Shown here in pieces: positions 1 through 7,050 of a stretch of 18,994 nt of DNA. Both the position numbers and the translations under genes were made by a program. The number at the start of each line of letters is the position of its first letter. Position 1 is the stretch's first letter. Source of the DNA: Deltaproteobacteria bacterium (GTDB taxonomy: Bacteria; Desulfobacterota; JADFXK01). The notes beneath the pieces are model-generated. The model did not search any database. It was not told the origin of the DNA and saw only the letters and a program-made list of their open reading frames with translations. The stretch lies in assembly GCA_015233285.1 (NCBI GenBank), contig JADFYA010000019.1, positions 559-19,552 on the forward strand, read 5' to 3'.

Positions 1-1068
1 GGGGGCCTACCGCCCGGGGCCCCGCTGGGGAGCAGCCCCCAGGTGCGGGTGTGTCTCTGCCTGACCGACGGCGAGGCCACCATCAGGGGGACTCAAGCCA
101 CTCCGATTCAAGCCTCCGACCTCGAATCTAAAGATAGCTTCAAAATCAAGGCGGCGGGTGACCAGCTCTTTGTCAATGGCCTCCCCTCCAAGCAAAAAAA
201 GATTACGTTTCAAAGTGACAGCCCGCTGGGCATCAACTGCGGCATCAAGCGGAAACAGGTCCGGGGCAGGCTGGTGGCCGGCCTGGAAAACGGCAAGCTT
301 CTTATCGTCAACTTAATTGACCTGGAAGACTACCTGTTCTCGGCGGTTACTTCAGATGCCAATTCGTCCTGGCCGCTGGATACCCTCAAGGCCCAGGCGG
401 TCATAGCTCGGACCTATGCTCTGTACCAACAACTCCATCGGCAGGACTGGACTTATGATCTGGTGGATGACGAAGGTGAGCAGATTTATTCCGGGACAGC
501 CCGGGAGCATCCCAAGGGGCGACAGGCGGTCAGAGAGACCAAAGGGACGATCATCTCTTATCAAGGGCGCCCGATCCTGGCCGTCCGGAACTCTAATAGT
601 GGGGGGCATACGGCAGACTCAGGTGAAGTTTTTGGCCTGCCCAAACCCTACCTGGTGGCCCAGCCGGACCCCGAGAGTCTCAAGGGGAAAATGGCGCGGT
701 GGCAGAGAAAAATAACCCCGTCTCAGATAGAAGCCGCCCTGGCCGCCAAAGGACTTAAGGTAACCGGGCTGAAAGATATCAATCCAGCCGTCAAAGGGAC
801 CTGCGGCCGAGTGATTAAAATGAGTCTGGTCTCGGCTAAGGGCACGGCGACCTACCGGACCAGGACCGTCCTCAGCAGCCCCCTGAACTTTCCGGAAATC
901 CTAATAGACGTTGAGCATCGAAATAATCAATTCATTTTCAGCGGCCGCGGCCTGGGGCATGGTGTCGGCTACTCCCAATGGGGTGGGGCCACCCTGGGCG
1001 ACACTATGAACTATGAAGCCATCCTGAAATTCTACTATCCCGGCACGACCCTGACGAAAATGTGGTGA
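1..1068 (+). CDS. SpoIID/LytB-domain protein (5'-truncated)
   Basis: The frame is open from base 1, so the N-terminus, probably including a signal peptide, lies outside the window. A GTG at base 43 is only an internal candidate start. The visible protein begins with a Pro/Gly-rich linker followed by a SpoIID-type N-terminal beta region (VRVCLCL). The core family motifs follow: LEDY, LKAQAVIARTYAL (114-126 from the GTG), a GG-HTA segment, and the C-terminal GRGLGHGVGYSQWGG block ending in a YYPGTTL motif. SpoIID proteins are lytic transglycosylases that cut glycan strands lacking stem peptides. In Gram-negatives they act in the periplasm. The position normally held by the catalytic Glu (in a family SEMP-like motif) is Asp105 here, in SDANSSW. 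Family assignment is firm; activity is uncertain. Downstream genes have their own promoter, so it is probably not in their operon. Confidence 0.9.
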   Translation, partial: GGLPPGAPLGSSPQVRVCLCLTDGEATIRGTQATPIQASDLESKDSFKIKAAGDQLFVNGLPSKQKKITFQSDSPLGINCGIKRKQVRGRLVAGLENGKLLIVNLIDLEDYLFSAVTSDANSSWPLDTLKAQAVIARTYALYQQLHRQDWTYDLVDDEGEQIYSGTAREHPKGRQAVRETKGTIISYQGRPILAVRNSNSGGHTADSGEVFGLPKPYLVAQPDPESLKGKMARWQRKITPSQIEAALAAKGLKVTGLKDINPAVKGTCGRVIKMSLVSAKGTATYRTRTVLSSPLNFPEILIDVEHRNNQFIFSGRGLGHGVGYSQWGGATLGDTMNYEAILKFYYPGTTLTKMW

Positions 1069-1219
1069 CGCGGCCGGCCGTCTCATCATCCCCCGCCTCA
1101 GCCTATCCCCTCTGCCCTTCAGATGTATAAGCCAATGCGATGAAATCACCTGATTATAATCAATGCCGGCCGGCCCGATACACGGCTGTAATTCAATTCA
1201 AAAAAAGATAAGAAAATTG

Positions 1220-1248
1220 TTGACATCTATAACGCAATGCGTCATAAT
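1220..1248 (+). promoter_or_regulatory. sigma70-type promoter of the phasin-like gene
   Basis: A perfect -35 box TTGACA (1220-1225) is followed by a 17-base spacer and a -10 box CATAAT (1243-1248, 5 of 6). Transcription would begin near 1255, giving a leader of about 70 bases before the ATG at 1328. The spacer contains an 11-base palindrome, ACGCAATGCGT (1232-1242), directly against the -10 box. Confidence 0.8.
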
Positions 1249-1259
1249 GAGTCCAGGTT

Positions 1260-1268
1260 TGCGATGCA
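1260..1268 (+). promoter_or_regulatory. candidate PhaR operator (TGC-N3-GCA dyad)
   Basis: The dyad TGCGATGCA lies a few bases after the predicted transcription start. PhaR of Paracoccus denitrificans is reported to bind CTGC-N3/4-GCAG dyads near phaP and phaR. The core here matches in spacing and in the inner TGC/GCA, but not in the outer C and G. The role as operator is inferred from position and from the neighbouring phaR-like gene. Confidence 0.35.
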
Positions 1269-1327
1269 CAATGAATTGATCGTAACCCGACACCAATCTT
1301 AAATTATTCTTTAGGAGGTAATTACCC

Positions 1328-1777
1328 ATGAATACTACAGACGTTTCCGTTGAAATCATCGCTTCCGCAGAATCTCCTTATTTCGTTATCAGGACAGTCA
1401 GGAAAGCGGCCGAAACCTGCACCGCAACAGTGAAGGATTGCCACGAAAAATACCTGCAAAAAAGGCTTGATTCCGGCAAAGACTTCATTGAGGCCAGAGT
1501 CAAGAAGATAACCGACCTGACTGACAAGGCAGTGGAAACGATTCAGGGCGTCAAGAAAGACGCCGTTGATGCGGCTGAAAAGGCTATCGAATCAGGGAAG
1601 GATTTCTTTAAGAAGCTTCCCTGTTATCAAAAGCTGGAAGATAAAGTCAAAAGCGGACTGGGAAACATCTCTCACCTGATCAACTTACCCAATAAACAAG
1701 ACATCGACCGGCTGAATGCCGCGGTTGAAGTCCTCAACAACAAGGTGGATGCACTTAACAAAAAACATGTCGGATAG
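1328..1777 (+). CDS. phasin-like PHA granule-associated protein
   Basis: This 149-residue protein has no signal peptide or membrane segment and is rich in Lys, Glu, Asp and Ala, as expected of an amphipathic helical granule-coating protein. An SGKDF repeat occurs at 49-53 and 89-93. The C-terminus (119-143) has a heptad series I126, L129, V133, L136, V140, L143, resembling the C-terminal oligomerisation zippers of phasins and PhaE/PhaF-like proteins. The start is supported by AGGAGG at 1313-1318, nine bases before the ATG. With a near-consensus promoter this suggests strong expression, as is usual for phasins. The next gene encodes a PhaR-type regulator with a matching C-terminal motif. The function is inferred from context and composition rather than from a catalytic motif; no PHA synthase lies in the window. 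Confidence 0.65.
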   Translation: MNTTDVSVEIIASAESPYFVIRTVRKAAETCTATVKDCHEKYLQKRLDSGKDFIEARVKKITDLTDKAVETIQGVKKDAVDAAEKAIESGKDFFKKLPCYQKLEDKVKSGLGNISHLINLPNKQDIDRLNAAVEVLNNKVDALNKKHVG

Positions 1778-1803
1778 CCAAGATCAAAAGGTCTGATTGA
1801 TCC

Positions 1804-1830
1804 TCCGGCGGACAGGCCGGATTTCATCTT
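1804..1830 (+). terminator. possible intrinsic terminator after the phasin-like gene
   Basis: A 6-bp stem, TCCGGC (1804-1809) with GCCGGA (1816-1821) and a 6-base loop, is followed by a short T-rich run TTTCATCTT. The tail is weak, so readthrough into phaR is likely. A second 6-bp hairpin, CCTGAA/TTCAGG (1861-1878), stands just before the phaR ribosome-binding site. Confidence 0.4.
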
Positions 1831-1901
1831 AAAACCATGGCCAAAATATAACCCAATTCTCCTGAAGCCTGTTTCAGGTCTTATTATCAAGTGAGGAAGC
1901 T

Positions 1902-2573
1902 ATGCGCCAGATACGAAAATATCCCAACCGAAAAATGTACGATACTTCTGAAAAGAAGTACGTCACCTTAGATCAGGTGGCCGAGCTGATCAGGGCCGGC
2001 GAAGAAGTCAGAATAGTAGACAGCAAGACCGGTGATGACCTGACATCGGCGACTGTCTCCCAGATACTGGCCCGCGAAAAAAATACGAACCATGAAGAAG
2101 TTCCGCCGGGCTTGCTGATTGGTCTACTCCAAAAAGGCCGAGGCGCCGTTAGTGAATACACCAAGAAGTACTTTTCCCTGTGGCAGGGCGCGGTGACCAT
2201 GGCCGAAGACGAGATTGACAAGGTAGTCGGCCGGCTGGTCAAAGACAAAGAGATATCCGAGTCGGAAGGTAAGACGTTGAAGGAAGACATTCTTGACCAG
2301 GCGGCGGGATTAAAGAAATGGATCGGGGATAAGATCGACCAACGGATAAGTGAAGTCTTCGGCAAAATGAACCTGGCCAGCCGAGATCAGATCACAGAAC
2401 TCACGAAAAAGATCGAAGCATTGACGGCATTAGTCGAAGAATTGGAAAAACCGCGGGCCGGGTCAGCCAAAGACTCCAGCCTCCAGACGGTACATCCGGA
2501 TTCACACCTGGATTCGGACGAGTTGGATGATCAGACAGACGACCTCCCGGAACGCCGGACAGCTCAGATTTAA
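1902..2573 (+). CDS. phaR: PhaR-type polyhydroxyalkanoate synthesis regulator
   Basis: Residues 1-57 are a clear PHA accumulation regulator DNA-binding domain: IRKYPNRKMYDT, then VTLDQVAELI, VDSKTGDDLTSAT and QILARE. In the family this domain represses phasin genes and is released when PhaR binds PHA granules. Residues about 65-182 are helical and phasin-like, with a heptad series I164, L167, I171, L174, V178, L181. The acidic tail (from about 185) is low complexity. At 223 residues it is of usual length. The start ATG at 1902 is preceded by GAGGAA at 1893-1898. It lies 124 bases after the phasin-like gene on the same strand; a weak hairpin lies between, so co-transcription or partly separate expression are both possible. 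The phasin-like gene, which carries a candidate operator, is its most likely target. Confidence 0.9.
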   Translation: MRQIRKYPNRKMYDTSEKKYVTLDQVAELIRAGEEVRIVDSKTGDDLTSATVSQILAREKNTNHEEVPPGLLIGLLQKGRGAVSEYTKKYFSLWQGAVTMAEDEIDKVVGRLVKDKEISESEGKTLKEDILDQAAGLKKWIGDKIDQRISEVFGKMNLASRDQITELTKKIEALTALVEELEKPRAGSAKDSSLQTVHPDSHLDSDELDDQTDDLPERRTAQI

Positions 2574-2873
2574 GGTTGGGCCATCTCGACATCACCTTTC
2601 GGCCCTCTGCGGCACCCCCCACTTGATCGCCTCAACTGCGCAACCGGCCATGGTTGAGCCCCTTCCAACAAAGGGTAACCGGATGCAGAGAACCAGCCGT
2701 CTCTGTGTCCGGTCCGTCCAGCGGTTCAATTATTCCAGTATTCCAGCAAAAGAGTTTCTTTGATGTAATCCGAAATTGGGCAAAAAGAATCGGCGCAGAG
2801 ACACCGGACTTGGATTGTTTCCGTCCTGGTGACCCCGCGCCGAATGTGATAAACATGGGAAATGGGGCAGCGG
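2574..2873. other. convergent intergenic region with two hairpins
   Basis: These 300 bases separate phaR (+) from the V-ATPase operon end (-). I see no credible gene. One hairpin (2679-2712) pairs CCGGA with TCCGG and CAGAGA with TCTCTG around an 8-base loop; it has no T-run and may be a weak end signal for phaR. The other, at 2791-2842, is described as the V-ATPase terminator. Confidence 0.6.
2781..2842 (-). terminator. intrinsic terminator of the V-ATPase operon
   Basis: On the minus strand CGGCGC pairs with GCGCCG (2837-2842 with 2791-2796). Nested inside, CACC-a-GGAC (2831-2823) pairs with GTCCGGTG (2809-2802), with one bulged base. The stem is followed by ATTCTTTTTG (2790-2781). It lies 32 bases past the K subunit stop. 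Confidence 0.75.
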
Positions 2874-3311
2874 TTAGATATTGCCGGCCATAATCAAACC
2901 AAAGACCATGGCAAACAAGGCAAAGCTTTCAACAATACCAACTGCGGCAAAGCACTTTCCAAAGATTTCAGGCTTTTTGGATGAAGCGAGAATACCCGTG
3001 GCGGCAACTTTACCTTGGAAAATAGCGGAGACCATAATACCCAAGCCGCAGAACAGACCGATTCCAAACAGAGCCAGGCCGGCTTCGGCTTTGACTTTAC
3101 CTAAAAGAACGAACATTAAAACGACACCGTAAATCGTCTGGGAAGACGGAGCAGCGGAAATACCGATAAACTTTCCGTGACCTTCTTCAACCTTAGCCAT
3201 AACCCCGTGAGAAGCTGCACCAGCCACACTACAACCGATCGAGCTTCCAATAGCAGGAAGACCAACTGCACATGCACAACCAGCAAATCCAAGTAGAGAC
3301 CAAATATCCAT
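2874..3311 (-). CDS. atpK: V-type ATPase subunit K (c-ring proteolipid)
   Basis: The 145-residue membrane protein is built of two duplicated helical hairpins (four transmembrane helices), the usual V-type proteolipid layout, and forms the rotor ring that carries ions across the inner membrane. The only intramembrane carboxylate is E128 in the last helix (IVESFALF). Aligning to E. hirae NtpK by eye, S57, Q58, Y61, Q99 and E128 match T64, Q65, Y68, Q110 and E139, the residues that bind and cage Na+; the first hairpin has Q58 (SSQTIYG) and the third helix FQGKVAATGI. This favours Na+ over H+. The ATG at 3309-3311 is preceded by an AGGAG. It is the last gene of the operon, 23 bases after subunit I. 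Confidence 0.95.
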   Translation of the reverse strand: MDIWSLLGFAGCACAVGLPAIGSSIGCSVAGAASHGVMAKVEEGHGKFIGISAAPSSQTIYGVVLMFVLLGKVKAEAGLALFGIGLFCGLGIMVSAIFQGKVAATGILASSKKPEIFGKCFAAVGIVESFALFAMVFGLIMAGNI

Positions 3312-3334
3312 GCCTTTTTCTCCTATCCTTTTCT

Positions 3335-5104
3335 TTAATTTCTAGTCTTAATTTGTCGGAAGGGTTTAAACGGTAACCCGTCTCCTCCAAAGCTCCACCG
3401 ATACCATTCGAGAAAATTTAACCTGAGTCCATGAATGACGCCACCCATGATACCTAACAACAGGTTAACCGCGTGTCCAGCCAGCAGGATCAATGCTGCA
3501 AAAACATATCCTGCATACGGCACGCTTTTCGCGATGTCTGCGGCCAGCATGTTGAAGGTCTGGGACATGTACACCGTGGCAATGCCCAGGGCGAAAAGCC
3601 GCAGATAGGACAGTACGTCCGAAAAAACCTGCACGACGCCCAACATGCCGTTAAGTCCCCCCAGTATCCTAAACAACACCTGTTTGCTGTTAGAAGAGAA
3701 CAGGAAGACGATAAAGAACCCGGCCATCAGTCCATAACGGGCCGACTCTACATCCACGCCATGCTTCATCTTGTTGTAAGTGACAAAGAATCCCGTCCAG
3801 ATAACCACCACCCAACCCAAACTCGCCAAGTCACGGGTATTCTTTAACTTAATGAGCAAGGACAGAGAGATGTGAGTCATCCCGATCAGGATAGACAGGA
3901 CCATGGCTTGATTCTGCCCCTCTTTGCTGTTCATATCTACTAAAAGTAGCTTCTGCAAGGGGTTGTCAGGGGCAAGTGTAACGCCGAAGTAACTGACGGT
4001 CATCATGCCATAAGCAATAGTTGTGAAACAAAGTATATAGGTTAACCGGAAGAACCGGACGGCAAAGGGAGATTTGCTATTTACTTTCTTTTGCAACCAG
4101 AACGTAATTGCCAGCATTGTCAACCCGTAGCCCGCATCGCCGATAATCATACCGAAGAATATGGAGAAACAATACAACACGAGAGGGCTGGGATCGAAGT
4201 CCTGATAGCTCGGGAAAGAATAAACCTTGACTAAATCTTCCCCGGAATCGAATACTGCCGGGTTCTTCAGCAGAACCGGTACAGTTTCGTGAACCTGCGG
4301 TTCTTCACTATAGTAATGGACCGTGAAGGTTGTCCCGACCTTGGCCATAAGTTCTGCCTCCGGCAACGGAGACCAGACCTTAAGGATAAAGAGCCGATCG
4401 GACAATTCGAGTTGTGTGTTCATTAAGGCGCGACTGTATTCGACTGAGTTGGTCAGCATCGCTTCGGCATCGATCAGCGTATCCAGGTGCTTAGCCAGGG
4501 AGATATAGTCTTGTTCGACTTGTTTTAAGTCTGCTTCTTTGGTCTCTATCTCCTTAGCCAGCTCGGAAAGGCCGCGTTGAGGAAGCTTCTCCTCAGGCAT
4601 TTCCAACTGGATGGGTAACGTTGATGCAGTGACGAAACAAATTTCACCCCTGTGCTCGGCAACGACACGATAATAAATGTCTTTTAAGGGCAAGGAGCTA
4701 AATGCTTTTTGGGAAATCCGGAAAAACTGAACATGCAGGCCCTTATCACGTAGAATATTCAGATCGTCGACATTAAAGTCGCCCCAAGGCGTTAAGACGG
4801 CGAGGTCCTTTTTCAGGGCCACAACCTCCGTCTGGAGCCGACTCTCTTTTTGACCCAAATTCTCACGATCAGTGACTATAGCCTTGTAATTAATCTTTTT
4901 ATCAGTTTTTTCCGCCGTCCCCTTTTTGCTCAGGAACACGCGCGCCTCAGTTACTCGAGCCAATTCTTTGGCCAGGTCCGCCGGTTCAACGGGTTCAGGA
5001 GGATTGATCAGGTGGGTTACCCCAATCTCCTGAAGCCGCTTAATAAAGCGGTCCTTTTCCTTCTCGATCCCCACAAAAGTAACTTTTTTCATGGGAACGA
5101 TCAT
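3335..5104 (-). CDS. atpI: V-type ATPase subunit I (membrane stator, a-subunit)
   Basis: This 589-residue protein has the two-part layout of subunit I/a. Residues 1-about 300 are a soluble stalk-binding region with coiled coil (around 85-100 and 180-205). From about 305 there are six to eight transmembrane helices. The segment SYLRLFALGIA places R502 as the essential arginine that faces the c-ring ion site, and a second conserved arginine, R561, is in HGLRLNFLEW. It forms the ion half-channels and the static part of the motor. The start MIVPMKKV is family-like and has a strong AGGAGG (5111-5116 on the minus strand) inside the end of subunit D. Its ATG begins immediately after the D stop codon, implying translational coupling. 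Confidence 0.95.
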   Translation of the reverse strand: MIVPMKKVTFVGIEKEKDRFIKRLQEIGVTHLINPPEPVEPADLAKELARVTEARVFLSKKGTAEKTDKKINYKAIVTDRENLGQKESRLQTEVVALKKDLAVLTPWGDFNVDDLNILRDKGLHVQFFRISQKAFSSLPLKDIYYRVVAEHRGEICFVTASTLPIQLEMPEEKLPQRGLSELAKEIETKEADLKQVEQDYISLAKHLDTLIDAEAMLTNSVEYSRALMNTQLELSDRLFILKVWSPLPEAELMAKVGTTFTVHYYSEEPQVHETVPVLLKNPAVFDSGEDLVKVYSFPSYQDFDPSPLVLYCFSIFFGMIIGDAGYGLTMLAITFWLQKKVNSKSPFAVRFFRLTYILCFTTIAYGMMTVSYFGVTLAPDNPLQKLLLVDMNSKEGQNQAMVLSILIGMTHISLSLLIKLKNTRDLASLGWVVVIWTGFFVTYNKMKHGVDVESARYGLMAGFFIVFLFSSNSKQVLFRILGGLNGMLGVVQVFSDVLSYLRLFALGIATVYMSQTFNMLAADIAKSVPYAGYVFAALILLAGHAVNLLLGIMGGVIHGLRLNFLEWYRWSFGGDGLPFKPFRQIKTRN

Positions 5105-5713
5105 TTATATTACCTCCTGTTCCTGAATCTTGGCCTTGGCTAATTTGGCCCGGCCAACGGCAGCGGTTTCTTCGTCACCCAAGAATATCTTGATCTTTCT
5201 AATATTCTCTTTTAATTCCGGGATCAGCTTTTTCTCGAAGAGATTGCACCGTTGGGTTGTGGTCCTGAGTTCTTCCCGAATCAGAGACTCCTTTTTCAAC
5301 AAGACGCGCAGTTCTTCTCGAGTGGAAACGAGTTGTTTCAACGCATCCGTGGCTGGATCAAGCCAGCTAGGGGTGGCGAAAAGGGAATAAGGAAAATCTT
5401 TGAAAATTACTTCCTTGAACTCAGGAACTTCTACACCGGCAATATTGTCCGAATCCGTCCGGACCTCTTGGATCTGGATGTAATCATTGATGTCCACCAA
5501 GAAATCCGACAGATAGCGGGACCAGGGCCGAATCGAGGCCGCTACCTCAGCCAACATCCGGCGCTTTTCCTCAATGACAGGCTCCATTTGGCGGATGACG
5601 AGCTGCAACTGCATTTTCTTTAGTTGCAAAATGGGCAAAAACTTTTCGTACTTCGCCCGAGCGTCACGTTGCGCCTTGAGAGCTGTCTTATTGTACTTGA
5701 GTTTCTCAGCCAT
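5105..5713 (-). CDS. atpD: V-type ATPase subunit D (central rotor shaft)
   Basis: The 202-residue protein is almost entirely helical, with long N- and C-terminal helices expected to form an antiparallel coiled coil. The N-terminal KYNKTALKAQRDARAKYEKFLPILQLKKMQLQ pattern is split by loops from a C-terminal RCNLFEKKLIPELKENIRKI segment that is typical of subunit D. In the complex it is the shaft inside the A3B3 head that couples ATP hydrolysis or synthesis to rotation of the K ring. An AGAGGG motif lies shortly before the ATG. The gene starts 14 bases after subunit B and abuts subunit I. No gene for the usual shaft partner, subunit F, is present in the operon. Confidence 0.93.
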   Translation of the reverse strand: MAEKLKYNKTALKAQRDARAKYEKFLPILQLKKMQLQLVIRQMEPVIEEKRRMLAEVAASIRPWSRYLSDFLVDINDYIQIQEVRTDSDNIAGVEVPEFKEVIFKDFPYSLFATPSWLDPATDALKQLVSTREELRVLLKKESLIREELRTTTQRCNLFEKKLIPELKENIRKIKIFLGDEETAAVGRAKLAKAKIQEQEVI

Positions 5714-5727
5714 GGATTCTTAGCCCT

Positions 5728-7047
5728 CTAGGCAGCTTTCTGGATTTTCGCTTTATCAGACCAGTACTTCTTGGTCAGGTTTTCTTTCAACCCGGTCTGG
5801 ACCGGATCAAAATGCCGTCCAAGAATGTCCCAGCACTTATCTAGGGCCTCTTCGATGGGGATGTTCACGTTAAGGTCCATCAATTCCCGCTCGAAGTCAC
5901 CACCGTAAGCCAGCAAGGTTTCGTCCCACTTGGAGAGCTTAAACCCCATGGCGATCTTGTTTCGAGATTCACGACAGTCGGAATACAACCGGATCATGGT
6001 GTTCATGATATCGTTGTGATCTTCCCGAGTAGTCTTGGACACAACATTTTGTTTCAACCGGCTCAACGACCCGAAAGGATCAATGGCGCCATGGTGCAGA
6101 TAGAACTGACCCTCGGTGATGTACCCGGTATTGTCTGGAACGGGGTGGGTTACGTCATCGCCGGGCATGGTGGTCACGGCCAGAATCGTGATGTCGCCCA
6201 ATCCTTCCATATCCACAGCCTTTTCATACCGTGACGCAAGCTGGGAATAGAGATCGCCGGGGTAACCACGGTTACTGGGGATCTGCTCCATCGAAATGGA
6301 GATTTCCTTTAAGGAATCGGCAAAGTTGGTCATATCGGTCAGCAGGACCAGGACCCGCTTGCCGGATTCAGCAAAGCGTTCCGCCACGGCCAGAGCCATG
6401 TCGGGGACCAGCAAGCATTCCACCACGGGGTCGGAGGCCAGGTGCATGAACATGATAACCCGGTTCATAACGCCGCTCTCTTCAAATACCCGCTTAAAGA
6501 AGGTGAAGTCGTCAAACTTAAGTCCCATGCCGCCAAGAATGATGATGTCCGCTTCAGCCTGCATCCCAACCCGGGCCAACAAAGGGTTGTATGGTTCGCC
6601 AGGGATGGAGAAGATGGGTAACTTTTGGCTTACCACCAGCGAGTTGAAAACATCGATCATGGGGATATTGGTTCGAATCATGCTCTTGGGGATGATCCGG
6701 TTGGCCGGGTTGAAAGACGGACCGCCTATCTCGATCTCTTCTTCCACCGGATCCGGTCCACCGTCGATGGGAACACCACTACCGTTGAAGATCCGGCCCA
6801 ACATGGAGGGCCCGTACTTAACCTGCATCGGGTGTCCCAGGAAGCCGACTTTGTCATCGGTAGAGAGCCCTTTGGTTCCGCCGAAGACCTGTAGGGCAAC
6901 CAGATCGCCCGATACCCGGATGACCTGGCCCAAGGTGGATTTCCCCGGGGATTGGATCAACGCCAGCTCTCCAAGACCGATGCCTGTAGCATGCAACGTG
7001 GCTATATTACCGGTGATTTCTTTGATCTTGGTGATTATCTCTCTCAC
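5728..7047 (-). CDS. atpB: V-type ATPase subunit B (regulatory, non-catalytic)
   Basis: The 439-residue protein has the alpha/beta-type ATPase fold of V-type B subunits. The Walker A site is degenerate ([12 protein letters not shown], from residue 147), as is normal for B. SLSRL contains R330, the arginine finger that completes the catalytic site of subunit A. Other family blocks are [17 protein letters not shown] (261-277) and [20 protein letters not shown] (286-305). The start codon is GTG (7045-7047), with GGAG in the last codons of subunit A as its ribosome-binding site; only three bases separate the genes. This tight coupling fits the 3:3 stoichiometry of A and B. Confidence 0.97.
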   Translation of the reverse strand: MREIITKIKEITGNIATLHATGIGLGELALIQSPGKSTLGQVIRVSGDLVALQVFGGTKGLSTDDKVGFLGHPMQVKYGPSMLGRIFNGSGVPIDGGPDPVEEEIEIGGPSFNPANRIIPKSMIRTNIPMIDVFNSLVVSQKLPIFSIPGEPYNPLLARVGMQAEADIIILGGMGLKFDDFTFFKRVFEESGVMNRVIMFMHLASDPVVECLLVPDMALAVAERFAESGKRVLVLLTDMTNFADSLKEISISMEQIPSNRGYPGDLYSQLASRYEKAVDMEGLGDITILAVTTMPGDDVTHPVPDNTGYITEGQFYLHHGAIDPFGSLSRLKQNVVSKTTREDHNDIMNTMIRLYSDCRESRNKIAMGFKLSKWDETLLAYGGDFERELMDLNVNIPIEEALDKCWDILGRHFDPVQTGLKENLTKKYWSDKAKIQKAA

Positions 7048-7050
7048 GGT

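Noticed and set aside
1068..1176. Repeated CGGCCGGC palindromes after the SpoIID gene
   Set aside because: They are short GC-rich self-complementary words without arms or T-run; likely compositional.
1220..2573. A complete PHA biosynthesis operon
   Set aside because: No PHA synthase (phaC/phaE), thiolase or reductase is present; only the granule protein and the regulator are seen.
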